A stretch of 64,000 nt of DNA from Streptomyces actuosus (GTDB taxonomy: Bacteria; Actinomycetota; Actinomycetes; Streptomycetales; Streptomycetaceae), in the NCBI RefSeq assembly GCF_016921115.1, contig NZ_JAFFZS010000008.1, positions 1 to 64,000 of the forward strand, given 5' to 3'. Shown here one piece after another: positions 17,899 to 28,800 of this stretch. A program made the translations under genes and the position numbers. Numbering within the stretch: position 1 is the first letter of the stretch; every line of letters begins with the position of its first letter. Under the pieces are notes generated by a model. It was not told the origin of the DNA. It did no database searches and saw nothing but the letters and a program-made list of their open reading frames with translations.

Positions 17899-18471
17899 TC
17901 AGGCGACGACCGTGACCGTGGTCCCCGTCGTCGCGAACGCCCACAGTGCCTGGCCGTCGGGCTTGCCCATGCGTATGCCGCCCGTCCTGGCCCCCGGGGT
18001 CGGGGCGGGCGGGGAGGAGCCGTCGAGGGCGTTGGAGAAGGCTATGGACAGCCCCGACCGGGCCGTGAAGTAGACGATGTGCTCGACCGGTACGCCGTCG
18101 AAACCGGTCGTCGTCTCCCGCCGGGTCGAGACGGTGTAGGTGCCGGGCTCCGGGCCGACCGTGCCCGGCCAGACGGTGAAGGTGCGGCGCTGGGCGTCGC
18201 TGGCGTCGATCAGCCAGACCCGCTTGCTGCCGAGCGAGTAGACGATACGGCGGCCGGTGCCGGAGCCGTCCGGCACCTTCACCGCGGTCGGCGTCGGCGC
18301 CGGATGCGGCCCCGGTGACGCCGACGCCCGTGCGCTGGGGCGGGCGGACACCACCGTGGGCTTCGGGCCGTGGTCGGCCTGGACCGCCAGGGCCACGACC
18401 GCGGCGACCGCACCCGCGGTCAGGCCGGTGACCCAGGCCCACGAGGGAAGCCGTCGGGCAGGCACGGGCAC
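17899..18471 (-). CDS. L,D-transpeptidase-like (YkuD-fold) membrane-anchored protein without catalytic Cys
   Basis: About 190 residues. I placed the start at GTG 18471 (GTG 18465 is an alternative) because GAGGAG lies just upstream; an ATG at 18525 lacks a ribosome site. One N-terminal hydrophobic helix (WVTGLTAGAVAAVVALAV) is followed by a Ser/Pro linker and a domain with VYSLGSKRVWLIDA and HIVYFTARSGLSIAF. The ending RTGGIRMGKPDGQALW aligns with the YkuD motif SHGCIRM...DA..L(Y/W), but Cys is Gly (codon at 17977-17979) and His is Thr. It cannot do the usual 3-3 cross-link chemistry and may bind peptidoglycan instead. Confidence 0.65.
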   Translation of the reverse strand: MPVPARRLPSWAWVTGLTAGAVAAVVALAVQADHGPKPTVVSARPSARASASPGPHPAPTPTAVKVPDGSGTGRRIVYSLGSKRVWLIDASDAQRRTFTVWPGTVGPEPGTYTVSTRRETTTGFDGVPVEHIVYFTARSGLSIAFSNALDGSSPPAPTPGARTGGIRMGKPDGQALWAFATTGTTVTVVA

Positions 18472-18554
18472 GCATCTCCTCAGTCTCCGGCCCCCGGTTC
18501 CGGACGACACCGAGGGTCGGATCATCGTACTGTGCGGGTGGTGCCCGGCCTTGC

Positions 18555-21140
18555 TCAGTCCAGCACCGGCAGCAGCTCCGGCAGATGCCCGTCCGACGCC
18601 CGCGCGGTCCGCTGCCGCTCCTGCGGCACCTCGCCGTACAACGTCGTCCGCGGCCGGGCCGGGCGGCCCGCGGCCTCGGCGACCGCGACGAGGTCTTGCA
18701 CCGACTTGTAGGAGCCGTAGGACGAGCCCGCCATCCGCGAGATCGTCTCCTCCATCAACGTGCCGCCCAGGTCGTTCGCGCCCGAGCGGAGCATCTCCGC
18801 CGCGCCCTCCGAGCCCAGCTTGACCCAGCTGGTCTGGATGTTCGGGACGTGCGGGTGGAGCAGCAGGCGCGCCATCGCCGTGACCGCCCGGTTGTCCCGC
18901 ATCGTCGGGCCGGGGCGGGCGATGCCGGCCAGGTACACCGGCGCGTTCGTGTGGACGAACGGAAGCGTCACGAACTCGGTGAAACCGCCGGTGCGCTGCT
19001 GGATCCCGGCGAGCGTCCGCAGGTGGCCCAGCCAGTGCCGCGGCTGGTCGACGTGGCCGTACATCATCGTCGACGAGGAGCGGATGCCCAGTTCGTGCGC
19101 GGTCTCGACGACCTCGATCCAGGTCGCCGCGGGCAGCTTGCCCTTGGTGAGCACCCAGCGGACCTCGTCGTCGAGGATCTCCGCCGCCGTCCCCGGGATC
19201 GTGTCGAGGCCGGCCTCACGGGCCGCGGAGAGCCACTCGCGCAGGGACATCCCGGTGCGGGTGGCACCGTTGACCACCTCCATCGGCGAGAAGGCGTGGA
19301 CGTGCATCCCCGGCACCCGGTCCTTGACCGCCCTGGCGATGTCGAAGTAGGCCGTGCCCGGCAGGTCCGGGTGGATGCCGCCCTGCATGCACACCTCGAC
19401 CGCGCCGACGTCCCACGCCTGCTGGGCCCGGTCGGCCACCTGCTCCAGGGAGAGGGTGTAGGCGTCCGCGTCGCTGCGGCGCTGCGCGAAGGCGCAGAAA
19501 CGACAGCCCGTGTAGCAGACGTTGGTGAAGTTGATGTTCCGGGTGACGATGTACGTCACGTCGTCGCCGACCGCGGACTTCCGCACGTCGTCGGCGACCC
19601 GGCACAGCGCGTCCAGCGCCGGGCCGTCCGCGTGCAGCAGCGCCAGCGCCTCGTCGTCGGTCAGCCGCGTCGGGTCGTCGGCCGCGGTGCGCAGCGCCGC
19701 CCGCACGTCGGCGTCGATGCGCTCGGGCGCCATGCCGGGGACGGCCGCCTCGCGCAGGGCCTCCCAGTCGCCGTACACCTCGTCGAAGTCGTCGCGCCGG
19801 TCCGACGTGCGGCCCTCGGTGTCGATCGAGCGGTGCAGGTCCGTGCGTCCGGTCGCGGTGAAGACCTCCTCCGGCTCCTGCCACGGCCGGCCCTCGACCA
19901 CCGCGTCCGGGAGGGCCAGTCCCGTCTCCGGGTCGGCGAGCGCCGCCACGTGCGGGCGCAGCCGCGGGTCCAGCCACGGCTCGCCCCGGCGGACGAACTC
20001 CGGGTACACGCACAGTCGTTCGCGCAGTTCGAAGCCGGCCGCCGCGGACCGGGCCGCCAGCTGCTCGATCTGCGGCCAGGGGCGCTCCGGGTTGACGTGG
20101 TCGATGGTGAGCGGCGAGACACCGCCCCAGTCGTCGACACCCGCCCCGATCAGCCGCTCGTACGCGTCGTCGACCAGGTTCGGCGGCGCCTGGAGGCAGG
20201 CGCTCGGGCCCATGACGTGGCGGGCGACCGCGACCGCGGCGACCAGCTCGTCCAGTTCCGCGTCGGGCGTGCCGCGCATCGCCGTGTCGGCCTTGGCGCG
20301 GAAGTTCTGGATGATCAGCTCCTGGATGCCGTGGTGGGCACGGGCCACCCGGCGCAGCGCGAACAGCGACTCGGCCCGTTCCTCGTGGGTCTCGCCGATG
20401 CCGATGAGGAGTCCGGAGGTGAAGGGGACCGAGGAGCGGCCGGCGTCCTCCAGGACGCGCAGACGCACGGCCGGTTCCTTGTCGGGGGAGCCGTGGTGGG
20501 GGCCGCCGGGCTCCGACCAGAGCCGTTCGGCGGTCGTCTCCAGCATCATGCCCATGGACGGGGCGACGGGCTTGAGCCGCTGGAAGTCCGTCCAGGTCAT
20601 GACGCCCGGGTTGAGGTGGGGCAGCAGGCCCGTCTCCTCCAGGATGCGGATCGAGACGGCGCGTACATAGGCGATGGTGTCGTCGTAGCCGTGCGCGTCG
20701 AGCCACTCGCGGGCCTCCGGCCACCGGTCCTCCGGCTTGTCGCCGAGGGTGATCAGCGCTTCCTTGCAACCGAGCGCGGCGCCCTTGCGGGCGATGTCCA
20801 GGACCTCGTCCGGGGACATGAACATGCCGTGCCCGTCCCGGCGCAGCTTGCCGGGGACGGTGACGAAGGTGCAGTAGTGGCACTTGTCCCGGCACAGCCG
20901 GGTCAGCGGGACGAACACGCTCTTGGAGTAGGTGATGACGCCCGGGCGACCGGCGGCCCGGAGCCCGGCGTCCCGGACCCGGGCGGCGGAGGCCGCGAGG
21001 TCGACGAGGTGCTCGCCGCGGGCCTGGAGCAGGACCGCCGCCTCAAAGACGTCGAGGGCGACACCGTCACGGGCGCGTTTGAGGGCGCGACGCATGGAGT
21101 TCTCGGTCGGGCCGGTTCCGGAGGCCGCGGAAGTCGTCAT
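18555..21140 (-). CDS. fbiC: FO synthase, fused CofG-CofH
   Basis: 861 residues from ATG 21140 ([10 protein letters not shown]). It makes 7,8-didemethyl-8-hydroxy-5-deazariboflavin (FO), the chromophore of cofactor F420, from tyrosine and a pyrimidine intermediate. Two radical-SAM domains are seen. The N-terminal CofG-like half has the 4Fe-4S motif Cys83-x3-Cys87-x2-Cys90 (CRDKCHYC); the C-terminal CofH-like half has CYTGCRFC ending at Cys549. The fused length is standard for actinobacteria. A TATGCT box lies about 9 bases before ATG, so the transcript may be leaderless. A predicted deazaflavin-dependent reductase lies nearby at 25178. Confidence 0.95.
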   Translation of the reverse strand: MTTSAASGTGPTENSMRRALKRARDGVALDVFEAAVLLQARGEHLVDLAASAARVRDAGLRAAGRPGVITYSKSVFVPLTRLCRDKCHYCTFVTVPGKLRRDGHGMFMSPDEVLDIARKGAALGCKEALITLGDKPEDRWPEAREWLDAHGYDDTIAYVRAVSIRILEETGLLPHLNPGVMTWTDFQRLKPVAPSMGMMLETTAERLWSEPGGPHHGSPDKEPAVRLRVLEDAGRSSVPFTSGLLIGIGETHEERAESLFALRRVARAHHGIQELIIQNFRAKADTAMRGTPDAELDELVAAVAVARHVMGPSACLQAPPNLVDDAYERLIGAGVDDWGGVSPLTIDHVNPERPWPQIEQLAARSAAAGFELRERLCVYPEFVRRGEPWLDPRLRPHVAALADPETGLALPDAVVEGRPWQEPEEVFTATGRTDLHRSIDTEGRTSDRRDDFDEVYGDWEALREAAVPGMAPERIDADVRAALRTAADDPTRLTDDEALALLHADGPALDALCRVADDVRKSAVGDDVTYIVTRNINFTNVCYTGCRFCAFAQRRSDADAYTLSLEQVADRAQQAWDVGAVEVCMQGGIHPDLPGTAYFDIARAVKDRVPGMHVHAFSPMEVVNGATRTGMSLREWLSAAREAGLDTIPGTAAEILDDEVRWVLTKGKLPAATWIEVVETAHELGIRSSSTMMYGHVDQPRHWLGHLRTLAGIQQRTGGFTEFVTLPFVHTNAPVYLAGIARPGPTMRDNRAVTAMARLLLHPHVPNIQTSWVKLGSEGAAEMLRSGANDLGGTLMEETISRMAGSSYGSYKSVQDLVAVAEAAGRPARPRTTLYGEVPQERQRTARASDGHLPELLPVLD

Positions 21141-21227
21141 CCTTCGAGCATACGAGCGCACTGATCGTTTCCGCCGAGCCGCCCGGCAGCACCCCGGGAC
21201 CGCGAACCCCCACAAGCCCCGCCTTCC

Positions 21228-21350
21228 GCCCCTCCCCTGCCCCGGCCCTGCCCCGGCCCTGCCGTGTCGCTGCCCCTGCCCTGTCACTGCGCTGACGATC
21301 CCCTGCGGAACCCTGCGCATCTCCTGCCGCTCCCCTGCCGCTCCCCCGCT
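21228..21350 (+). repeat. C-rich CCCTG-type low-complexity stretch
   Basis: The 120 bases between fbiC and the PHP gene are strongly C-biased on the plus strand, with CCCCTG or CCCTG repeated more than a dozen times in irregular spacing. There is no open frame that looks coding. It may be slippage-prone, or affect the divergent promoters. Confidence 0.55.
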
Positions 21351-21387
21351 CGTGACGGGCGCCGCCGACGCGCCTACGTTGGGAGGC

Positions 21388-22815
21388 GTGAGCTTCGCTT
21401 CCGCCTCAGCAGGCGAGCAGGAGACCAGGACCGTGCGCGGCACACTGCCCGCCGGGTCCCCCGACTTCGTGTACGTGCCCGTCGAAGTCCCGGCGGGCGT
21501 CCGGGAGATCAAGGTCTCCTACAGCTACGACAGACCCTCCGTGCCGACCGGCACCCCGGGCAACGCCCTCGACATCGGCCTCTTCGACCAGCGGGGCACC
21601 GACCTCGGCGGCCACGGCTTCCGGGGCTGGTCGGGCGGGGCCCGTACGGAGTTCTTCGTACGGGCCGACGACGCCACCCCCGGCTACCTCCCGGGCCCGG
21701 TGCAGCAGGGCACCTGGCACATCGCGCTCGGCCCGTACACGGTGGCCCCGCAGGGCCTGTCGTACGAGCTGACCGTCACACTCACCCACGGCCCACCCGG
21801 CGAGACCCCCGCGCCCTCGTACCCGCCGGAGCGGGCCGTGGGGCGGGGGCGGGCCTGGTACCGCGGCGACTGCCATCTGCACTCCTGGCACTCCGACGGC
21901 CGCCGGACCCCCGCCGAGATCGCGGCCCTCGCCCGGGCGGCCGGGCTGGACTTCATCAACAGCTCCGAGCACAACACCCACGCCGCGCACGCGCACTGGG
22001 CGGACGCGGCCGGGGACGACCTGCTGGTGATGCTGGGCGAGGAGGTCACTACGCGCAACGGTCACGTGGTCGCCCTCGGCACCGACCCGGGCACCTTCGT
22101 CGACTGGCGCCATCGGGCCCGCGACGGCGTGTTCGGCCGGTTCGCCCGCCGGATCCGGCAGACCGGCGGACTCGTCGTACCGGCCCATCCGCACGCCCCC
22201 TGCCTCGGCTGCGCCTGGAAGTTCGGCTTCGCGGAGGCGGACGCCGTGGAGGTGTGGAACGGCCCGTACACCCCGGACGACGAGATGGCGCTCGCCCACT
22301 GGGACGCCCTGCTCGTCGCCTCCGTACGAGAGGGCCTGGGATGGCTGCCGGCGATGGGGAGCAGCGACGCGCACCGCGACCCGGACACCGTCGGACTGCC
22401 CCGGACCGTGGTGCTCGCCGACGACCTCACGCGCCGGGCCGTCCTGGAGGGCATCCGCGCGGGCCGCTCCTACGTCGCCGAGTCCGGCCGGGTCTCGCTG
22501 TCCTTCACCGCGACCGGGGGGCACGGCGAGCACGCCGGCATCGGGGAGCGGCTGGAGGTGGCCCCGGACAGCCCGGTCACCGTCCGGCTGGCGGTCGCCG
22601 GCGCCCCGCGCTGCACGGTCCGCCTCGTCACCGATCAGGGCGTGCTGTTCACCGGCGGCCCCCTGCCGGTCTCCGGCTCCGGCGCGGTGGAGTGGCGTAC
22701 GACGCCGTCGTACGCCGCCTACGTCCGCGCCGAGGTGCGGCACGAGACGGCCCTCGGACCGCTGCCGGGGGCGATGGCGGCGTGCACCAATCCGATCTTC
22801 CTCGGGCCCCGGTGA
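21388..22815 (+). CDS. CehA/McbA-family PHP-domain metallohydrolase
   Basis: 475 residues from GTG 21388. The start is uncertain: TACGTT lies just upstream, so the mRNA may be leaderless. Residues about 1-150 form a beta-sandwich-like domain. Then comes the PHP metal site: [47 protein letters not shown] and [12 protein letters not shown], which supply the His/Asp/Glu ligands of a two- or three-metal phosphoesterase-like centre. The family includes carbaryl hydrolase-type amidases and uncharacterised phosphoesterases. No signal peptide is seen. It is divergent from fbiC. Confidence 0.85.
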   Translation: MSFASASAGEQETRTVRGTLPAGSPDFVYVPVEVPAGVREIKVSYSYDRPSVPTGTPGNALDIGLFDQRGTDLGGHGFRGWSGGARTEFFVRADDATPGYLPGPVQQGTWHIALGPYTVAPQGLSYELTVTLTHGPPGETPAPSYPPERAVGRGRAWYRGDCHLHSWHSDGRRTPAEIAALARAAGLDFINSSEHNTHAAHAHWADAAGDDLLVMLGEEVTTRNGHVVALGTDPGTFVDWRHRARDGVFGRFARRIRQTGGLVVPAHPHAPCLGCAWKFGFAEADAVEVWNGPYTPDDEMALAHWDALLVASVREGLGWLPAMGSSDAHRDPDTVGLPRTVVLADDLTRRAVLEGIRAGRSYVAESGRVSLSFTATGGHGEHAGIGERLEVAPDSPVTVRLAVAGAPRCTVRLVTDQGVLFTGGPLPVSGSGAVEWRTTPSYAAYVRAEVRHETALGPLPGAMAACTNPIFLGPR

Positions 22816-23248
22816 GGGGGCCACCCGGCGGACCGTGCGGATGGACGTCAAGGACTCGGTCTCGGCCTTCGCCTCGGGCCGGATGAGGCGTCCGGGGTGG
22901 TGCGCTGTGCCGGGGCACCGTCGAGGGTGACACTCGTCGCGGGTGAAGGAGTTGTCCCGGACGGCGATCTCGAAACGGTCGCCGGTCTCGGCGGTGATGC
23001 GGGTGTCCGTCGCGGTACGGCGGGCGCAGATGACGACGTCCCGGCTCCCGCGGGCCGCGCGGACCGCAGCGTCGCCGGTGCGCCGCCCGCACGCGCGAGG
23101 GCGGCACGGCCCGCGCGGTGGACCGCGCCCGCGGACGGCGCCCGGGCCCACCCGCTCCGGGACGTCACCGCCTCGTGCGGTGCCCGTCCGCCGCGCGGCT
23201 CCTCCGCTCCGTCCTCATCGGTTTCCCACCCGCCCAAGACGTCTGCCG
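22816..23248. other. Gene-free stretch with a possible decayed coding remnant
   Basis: About 430 bases with no intact gene. On the minus strand, roughly 22840-23060, one frame reads VVICARRTATDTRI, then GDRFEIAVRDNSFTRDE, then PEAKAETESLTSIRTV, with balanced residues and G/C third positions as in real genes. It lacks a sensible start and a natural stop. I read it as a fragment of a lost gene; no family is recognisable. Confidence 0.35.
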
Positions 23249-23644
23249 TCACGGGGTGTCCCGATGCCGGCGGCTGTCACTGCGCAGGCCCATGAGCTCG
23301 GCGACCGCGTCCAGCCAGCGGACGGCGTGCTCCTCGTCCTGCGGTGTGCCGGCGGCCCGCGCGGCGGTCTCCAGCCAGTCACGCAGCACCGCGGCCGCAT
23401 CCGGGGACGGCAGCGGCTCGGGCAGCCCCGCCGCGTACGCCAGACCGCCTGCCTTCGCGACCTCGGCGACGTAGGCCACTGATCGCGGCACCACTCCCAT
23501 CCGGTCCAGGGTGACGGCGGCGGCGACCGCGCCGTCGCCGAACAGCGCGGTGCGGAACGCCTTCCGGCCGAGGCCGTGGCGGAGCAGCTCGGTCACGTCC
23601 GTGGCGGCCACGACGTCGTCGTCGGTGCGGGGAGCGGAGGGCAT
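23249..23644 (-). CDS. Hypothetical soluble protein, 131 aa
   Basis: It starts at ATG 23644 (MPSAPRTDDDVV) with GGAAG about 9 bases upstream. The predicted content is mostly helical: TDVTELLRHGLGRKAFRTALFG and RDWLETAARAAG. No signal, membrane helix or Cys is present, and no family is recognised. It lies 41 bases downstream of the chagasin-like lipoprotein gene on the same strand, so it may be the third gene of the transcript that begins with the cysteine-peptidase remnant. Confidence 0.5.
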   Translation of the reverse strand: MPSAPRTDDDVVAATDVTELLRHGLGRKAFRTALFGDGAVAAAVTLDRMGVVPRSVAYVAEVAKAGGLAYAAGLPEPLPSPDAAAVLRDWLETAARAAGTPQDEEHAVRWLDAVAELMGLRSDSRRHRDTP

Positions 23645-23685
23645 GCGGGGCGCTTCCGTTTCGAGGGGCGGCGGAGTCGGCGAGG

Positions 23686-24180
23686 TCAGCGGACGGTGAT
23701 CGTGTAGACGAAGAAGGCCGGCAGGTCGTCCGGCGTGCCCGTGGCGGTCGGGAACGGGCTCATCGTGGTCGTGCCGGGCCGGGAGGGGTCCGGGAACGGA
23801 GCCGCCGTCTCGGTACCGCTGTGGCAGCCGGCCATGGGGCAGTGCAGGAGCCTCACCGTGGCTCGGCCGGCCCGGAGTGCGGTGAAGTCGAAGTACTGGG
23901 TGCCGTCGCCGGAGCCGGTGCTGCCGCCGCCCTTCTCCTCTTCCCGCTTGCCCCGGTACGTCAGGACGTGCGTGTCGGGGCGGGGTTCGGCAAGGTACCA
24001 GTTCTGCCCCAGCGCGGGGTTCGCCGGCACTTCGAGGGTGAACTCCTCTCCCGCGTCGACTGTCACGGTGCGGTCCGCGGTGCCGTAGTGGTCTGCTCCC
24101 TCCTGGGCGCCACAGCCCGTCAGGGCGAGGACCGCGGCCGCCGCGGCGGCAAAGGGGGGCATTGCGATGCGTTTCTTCAC
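23686..24180 (-). CDS. Chagasin-like (inhibitor I42) lipoprotein
   Basis: 164 residues from GTG 24180. A lipoprotein signal ends at the lipobox LTGC (Cys about 23). The mature domain has the I42 protease-inhibitor order: a hydrophobic strand (FTLEVPANPALGQNW, the NPxTGYxW loop), a Gly-rich loop (GSGDGTQYFDFTALRAGRATVRL, the GxGG-type segment) and a final strand FFVYTITVR. The third inhibitory loop, usually RPW, is replaced by a Cys-bounded loop (HCPMAGC). Chagasins block papain-type cysteine peptidases. The gene begins 5 bases after a cysteine-peptidase-like gene, so it probably neutralises that enzyme at the cell surface. Confidence 0.7.
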   Translation of the reverse strand: MKKRIAMPPFAAAAAAVLALTGCGAQEGADHYGTADRTVTVDAGEEFTLEVPANPALGQNWYLAEPRPDTHVLTYRGKREEEKGGGSTGSGDGTQYFDFTALRAGRATVRLLHCPMAGCHSGTETAAPFPDPSRPGTTTMSPFPTATGTPDDLPAFFVYTITVR

Positions 24181-24185
24181 GTGGC

Positions 24186-24779
24186 TCAGCCCTGCTGGAT
24201 ATAGACGGTGTCGACGTTGCCCTTGTGTTCGGGCGTGTAGCGCTCGTCCGCGGCCGCGCTGAGGTCGCCGCTGAGGAAGTCGTCCTCGCCGACCCAGGTG
24301 GTGACGCCCCAGGGATTGTAGATCTGGAGCCTGTCACCCTCCTGGCCGATGATCATCATGCTGTGGCCGTGCCGGTTGCCGTCTTCGTCGTACCGCTCGA
24401 TGTTGATGGGCACCGGCTTGCCTTCGGCAACGGACTTCTCGATGTCGGGCAGCACGTTGCGCCGGTCGTCCTCGCCGCCCATGTCCCGGACGGCGTAGCT
24501 GTCGCCGGTGTGCGGGCTGAGCTCCTTGTTGGAGATCTCCGCCTGCCCGTCCTTGTCCATGCCGTCGGGGTGCTCGTCCCACCACCAGCCGGCGTTGTCG
24601 CCGTCGCCCTCCTCGTGCATGCGCAGCTGCTCGTCGGTCAGACGCTCACGGAAGTGGTCGGGGTCGTCGTCCGTGCCGTCGGGGCCGCCGGTCAGCTCCA
24701 GGGCGTAGACGGGGTCGACCATGGCGCGCGCGGTGACCGTGGAGGAGGGCACACAGGTCTCGCCGTCCTGGTCCCACAG
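24186..24779 (-). pseudogene. Papain-like cysteine peptidase domain, 5' truncated
   Basis: About 197 codons of a recognisable domain: an N-terminal Cys block (DGETCVPSSTVTARAM), an acidic middle, then GHSMMIIGQEGDRLQIYNPWG, which looks like the His and Asn/Asp block of C39- or papain-fold peptidases. No start codon or ribosome site fits. The frame runs upstream into a dispersed repeat (24783-24872), which appears to have replaced the 5' end. In related Streptomyces proteins this domain is, from memory, the C-terminal part of a longer protein. A chagasin-like inhibitor follows after 5 bases, so the two were probably an enzyme-inhibitor pair. Confidence 0.55.
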
Positions 24780-24782
24780 CCT

Positions 24783-24872
24783 CGTACTGGATGTACTCGG
24801 GCTTTCGTCCGGTGCAGCGAGAGTGCGTGCCGGGCGTCGCGACGGGGCGAACGTTGCCTGATGCGGCACTAG
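24783..24872 (-). repeat. Dispersed repeat, copy A (half of a palindromic element?)
   Basis: Read on the minus strand from 24872, it begins CTAGTGCC and contains GGCAACGTTCGCCCCGTC, then GCGACGCCCGGCACGCACTC, and runs to AGTACATCCAGTACGAG. About 65 bases match copy B at 43559-43630 with few differences. Neither copy encodes a protein. It abuts the truncated peptidase gene. From memory, longer palindromic versions occur in other Streptomyces; if so, this is half of one, ending in its loop. Confidence 0.65.
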
Positions 24873-25177
24873 CACGCTGCCCTCTTGGCGCCGGGACGGT
24901 TCGTTCGAGCCGCGCAGGGCGCGCCCGCCTACTGGCCGGCGGGCCCGCGTGACGCCGGGCAACGCGTCGCCCGAGCCCTCGACTCCCCTTCGGAGCAACC
25001 CGGTTCGCGGCCGTTCCGGGCGCGGAGGGCCGGCAGGACGGCGCGCCCCCGTGATGCGGCAGCGCCCGCGGGACGACCGCACCGGTCGCCGCGGCCGGGG
25101 CCGCGTCGGGGACCATGGAGGTCACGGTGGCGGCGCCCGCAGCGCCGCCCGACCCGCCACGAGGAGGCCCAGAGCAG

Positions 25178-25573
25178 ATGCCCCGCCCCGCCGACCTGAG
25201 GTTTCGCGCGACCACCGCCTTCCAGCGCAGGATCGTCAACCCGGTCCTGCGCCGCCTGCCGCTGCAGACACTGCTGGAGACCACCGGTCGCGTCTCCGGC
25301 CTGCCCCGGCCGACGCCGGTGGGCGGGCGCCGGGTTGGCGACGCCTTCTGGCTGGTGTCGGAGTTCGGCGGACGGTCCCAGTACGTGCGCAACATCGCGG
25401 CCGATCCCCGGGTGCGGGTGCGCATCCGGGGCCGCTGGCACACCGGCACCGCACGTCTGCTCCCCGACGACGACCCGGTGGCGCGGCTGCGGACGCTTCC
25501 GCGGCTCAACAGTGCGGCCGTACGCTCCCTCGGGACGAACCTGCTGACGGTACGAGTCGACCTGGACCGGTGA
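25178..25573 (+). CDS. Nitroreductase-family deazaflavin (F420)-dependent oxidoreductase
   Basis: 131 residues from ATG 25178; GAGGAGG (25161-25167) precedes it. An ATG at 25115 would add 21 Pro/Ala-rich residues. The split beta-barrel pattern of the Ddn/FDOR family is seen: LLETTGRVSGLPRPTPVG, FWLVSEFGGRSQYVRNIAADPRVRVRIRG split by polar turns, and a final strand LLTVRVDLDR. These enzymes use reduced F420 to reduce quinones or enones. FO synthase is 4 kb away, so the cofactor is available. It is followed by 240 bases leading to afsR. Confidence 0.8.
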   Translation: MPRPADLRFRATTAFQRRIVNPVLRRLPLQTLLETTGRVSGLPRPTPVGGRRVGDAFWLVSEFGGRSQYVRNIAADPRVRVRIRGRWHTGTARLLPDDDPVARLRTLPRLNSAAVRSLGTNLLTVRVDLDR

Positions 25574-25816
25574 TGCCCCGTCAGTTCGGCGCGGTGCCGG
25601 CGCGGTCGAGGGGAGCGGAAGGGGACGAGCGGACTCGCGGGGGCGCGACGGCCGCGACCGGACCCGCCTGTGGTGGTGTGCGGGCGGGGCGTACGAGGTG
25701 TGCGGACTTCGTGGTCTCTGGTGCCGCGGCCTGTGATCGGCGTCTCGCCCGGCTGACGGGCCGACCCGGGACAAGGCAGACTGACAGGGTTGCTCAGGTT
25801 GTCTAGGGGGACGGCG

Positions 25817-28800
25817 ATGGACGGAGTACCGCGAGTGCCGGAGCAGAGGCGTCCCGACACCGGGGCGGCGCACAGCGAGCCTTCCACGCAGCCGGAGCCT
25901 CCGGCGCGGCCGGACGCGGCCGCGGGGCCGGAACCGTCGGGCGCCGACGGGCAGGGACCCGCGGCCGGACTCCGTTTCTTCGTGCTCGGCCCGGTGCGTG
26001 CCCGGCGCGGCGAGGAGGAGCTGCCGTCCGGTTCCCCGCAGCAACGCGCGCTGCTCGCCGCGCTGCTGCTCCGCGAGGGGCGGACGGCCACCGCCGCCGA
26101 GCTGATCGACGCCCTGTGGGGCGATGAGCCGCCGCAGCAGGCACTGGCGGCGATCCGCACCTACGCGTCCCGGCTGCGCAAGGTACTCGACGCCAGCGTC
26201 CTGGTGAGCGAGTCCGGCGGCTATGCGGTGCGCGGGCTGGCGGACGGGGCGCTCGACCTCGGCGTGGCGCAGGGGCTGGCAGCGGAGGCGGACAAGGCGC
26301 GCACCGGCGGCGCTCTGAGCCGCGCGCGGGAGGCACTGGACCGGGCGCTGTCCCTGTGGGAGGGCGAGGCCCTGGCCGGCGTGCCGGGCCCCTACGCCGA
26401 CACCCAGCGGGTGCGGCTGGAGGAGTGGCGGCTGCAACTCCTGCAGTCCCGCCTGGACATGGACCTGGAGCAGGGCTGCCACGCGGAGGCCGTCTCCGAA
26501 CTGACGGCGCTGACGGCGGCGCACCCCCTGCGGGAGCGGCTGCGCGAGCTGCTGATGCTGGCCCTCTACCGCAGCGGCCGGCAGGCGGAGGCCCTGGCGG
26601 TCTACGCCGACACACGCCGCCTGCTGGCGGAGGAACTCGGCGTCGACCCGCAGCCCGGTCTGCGCGAGCTGCAGGAGCGGATCCTGCGGGCGGACCCGGG
26701 GCTGGCGGAACCGTCCGCGTCGGCTCCCGAGCCGTCCGCGGTCCGGGTGCGTCCCGCTCAACTCCCGGCGACGGTACCGGACTTCACCGGGCGAGCGGCG
26801 TTCGTCCGCGACCTGGGCGAGACACTGTCGTCGGCCGGGGGCCGGGTCATGGCGGTGTCCGCGCTGGCCGGCATCGGAGGAGTGGGCAAGACGACGCTGG
26901 CGGTGCATGTGGCGCACCGGGCGCGGGCGTCCTTCCCGGACGGTCAGCTGTACGTCGATCTGCAGGGTGCCGGGCCCCGGGCGGCTGACCCGGAGACGGT
27001 CCTCGGTTCCTTCCTGCGGGCGCTGGGCACGGCGGACTCGGCGATCCCGGACACCCTGGAGGAGCGCGCGGCGCTGTACCGGTCCGTGCTGGACGGCCGG
27101 CGGGTGCTGGTGCTGCTGGACAACGCCAGGGACGCGGCGCAGGTCCGTCCGCTGCTGCCGGGCACCGAAGGCTGCGCGGCGCTGGTGACGTCCCGGGTGC
27201 GGATGGTGGACCTGGCGGGGGCCCATCTGGTCGACCTGGACGTGATGTCCCCCGACGAGGCGCTCGCGCTCTTCACCCGGATCGTGGGCGAGGAGCGGGT
27301 GGGGTCGGAGCGGAAGGCCGCGCTGGACGTGGTGGCGGCGTGCGGTTTCCTGCCGCTGGCGATCCGCATCGCCGCGTCCCGGCTGGCGTCGCGGCGGACG
27401 TGGACGGTGTCGGTCCTGGCGGCCAAGCTGGCGGACGAGCGGCGGCGGTTGGACGAGCTGCAGGCCGGGGACCTGGCGGTGAAGGCGACGTTCGAGCTGG
27501 GCTACGGCGCGTTGGACGAGGCCCAGGCGCGGGCGTTCCGGTTGCTGGGGCTGGCCGACGGCCCGGACATCTCGCTGGCTGCCGCCGCCGCGGTGCTGGA
27601 CCTGGACGTGGAGGAGACCGAGGACCTCCTGGAGTCCCTGGTGGACACCTCGCTGCTGGAGTCGGCGGCGCCGGGGCGGTACCGGTTCCACGACCTGGTG
27701 CGGCTGTACGCGCGGGCCTGCGCGGAGCGGGACGAGTGGCCGCCGAGCGAGCGGGAGGCGGCGCTCTCCCGGGTGCTGGACTTCTATCTGGCCACGGCGG
27801 CCCGGGTGTACGCGATCGAGCGGCCCGGGGACCGGACCGTGGCGCACCTCGAACACGGCGGGCAGCAGGGGCTGGAGTTCGCCGACGCGTCCCAGGCCCT
27901 GGACTGGCTGCACGCCGAGGCGGACTGCCTGCTGGCCTGCGCCCAGCAGTCGCTGAAGGGGGCGACGCTGCGGCGGGCGGTCGATCTGCTCCTGGCCGCC
28001 AAGGACCTGGCCGAGTCGGGGGCGAGCTCCCGCCGGTACGAGACGGCCACGCTGGCGGCCTGCGACGCCGCGCGGGCCGCGGGCGACGCGCACGCGGAGG
28101 GGCGGGCCCGGGTCACGTTGACGCAGGTGCTCAGCAACGCGGGCCGGTTCGAGTCCGCGGAGGTGGAGGCCCGTCGGGCGATGACGCTGGCGGAGGCGTC
28201 CCGGGACCCGTGGACCACCGGCAACGCCCCCAACGAGCTGGGGATCATCGCCAACTGCACGAATCGCTACGCCGACGGCGAGTTCCACCTGATGAAGGCG
28301 ATCGAGGCGTTCCGCGCCGACGGCAACCGGCCGGGGGAGGCGAGCGCGCTGTGCAACCTCTCCCGGGTCCTCGCGCCGATGGGCCACCTGTCCCGCGCGG
28401 TCGAACTCGCGCGTGAGGGCACGGAGATCTACGACGAGCTGGGGCTGATCGTGCGTCTGGCGAACGCGCGCTACGCCCTGGGGATCGTCCTGACCCAGTC
28501 CGGGCGGCTCGCCGAGGCCATGGACGAACTGACCGAGGCGGTGCAGACGTTCGCGGAGAACCGGCAACGGCTCTGGGAGGGCACGACCCACTTCCGCATC
28601 GCCCAGGTGCATCTTCTTGCACGCCGGCCGGCGCAGGCGGCGCAGCACGCCGAACAGGCCCTGGCGACGGGCTGCATCGGGGGTGACTGGATGCGGGGCA
28701 ACGCCCTCACCCTCCTCGGCAAGTCGCTGATCGCGCTGGGCCAGTCGGATCGCGCGCGTGCCTGCTGGCAGGAGGCGCTGGCCATCTACGACGCCTCCGC

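Noticed and set aside
24929..28648. A 1239-codon minus-strand frame opposite afsR
   Set aside because: It is the complement of a well-supported gene, rich in Arg/His/Gln/Gly, with no domain. Such shadows are common at this GC content.
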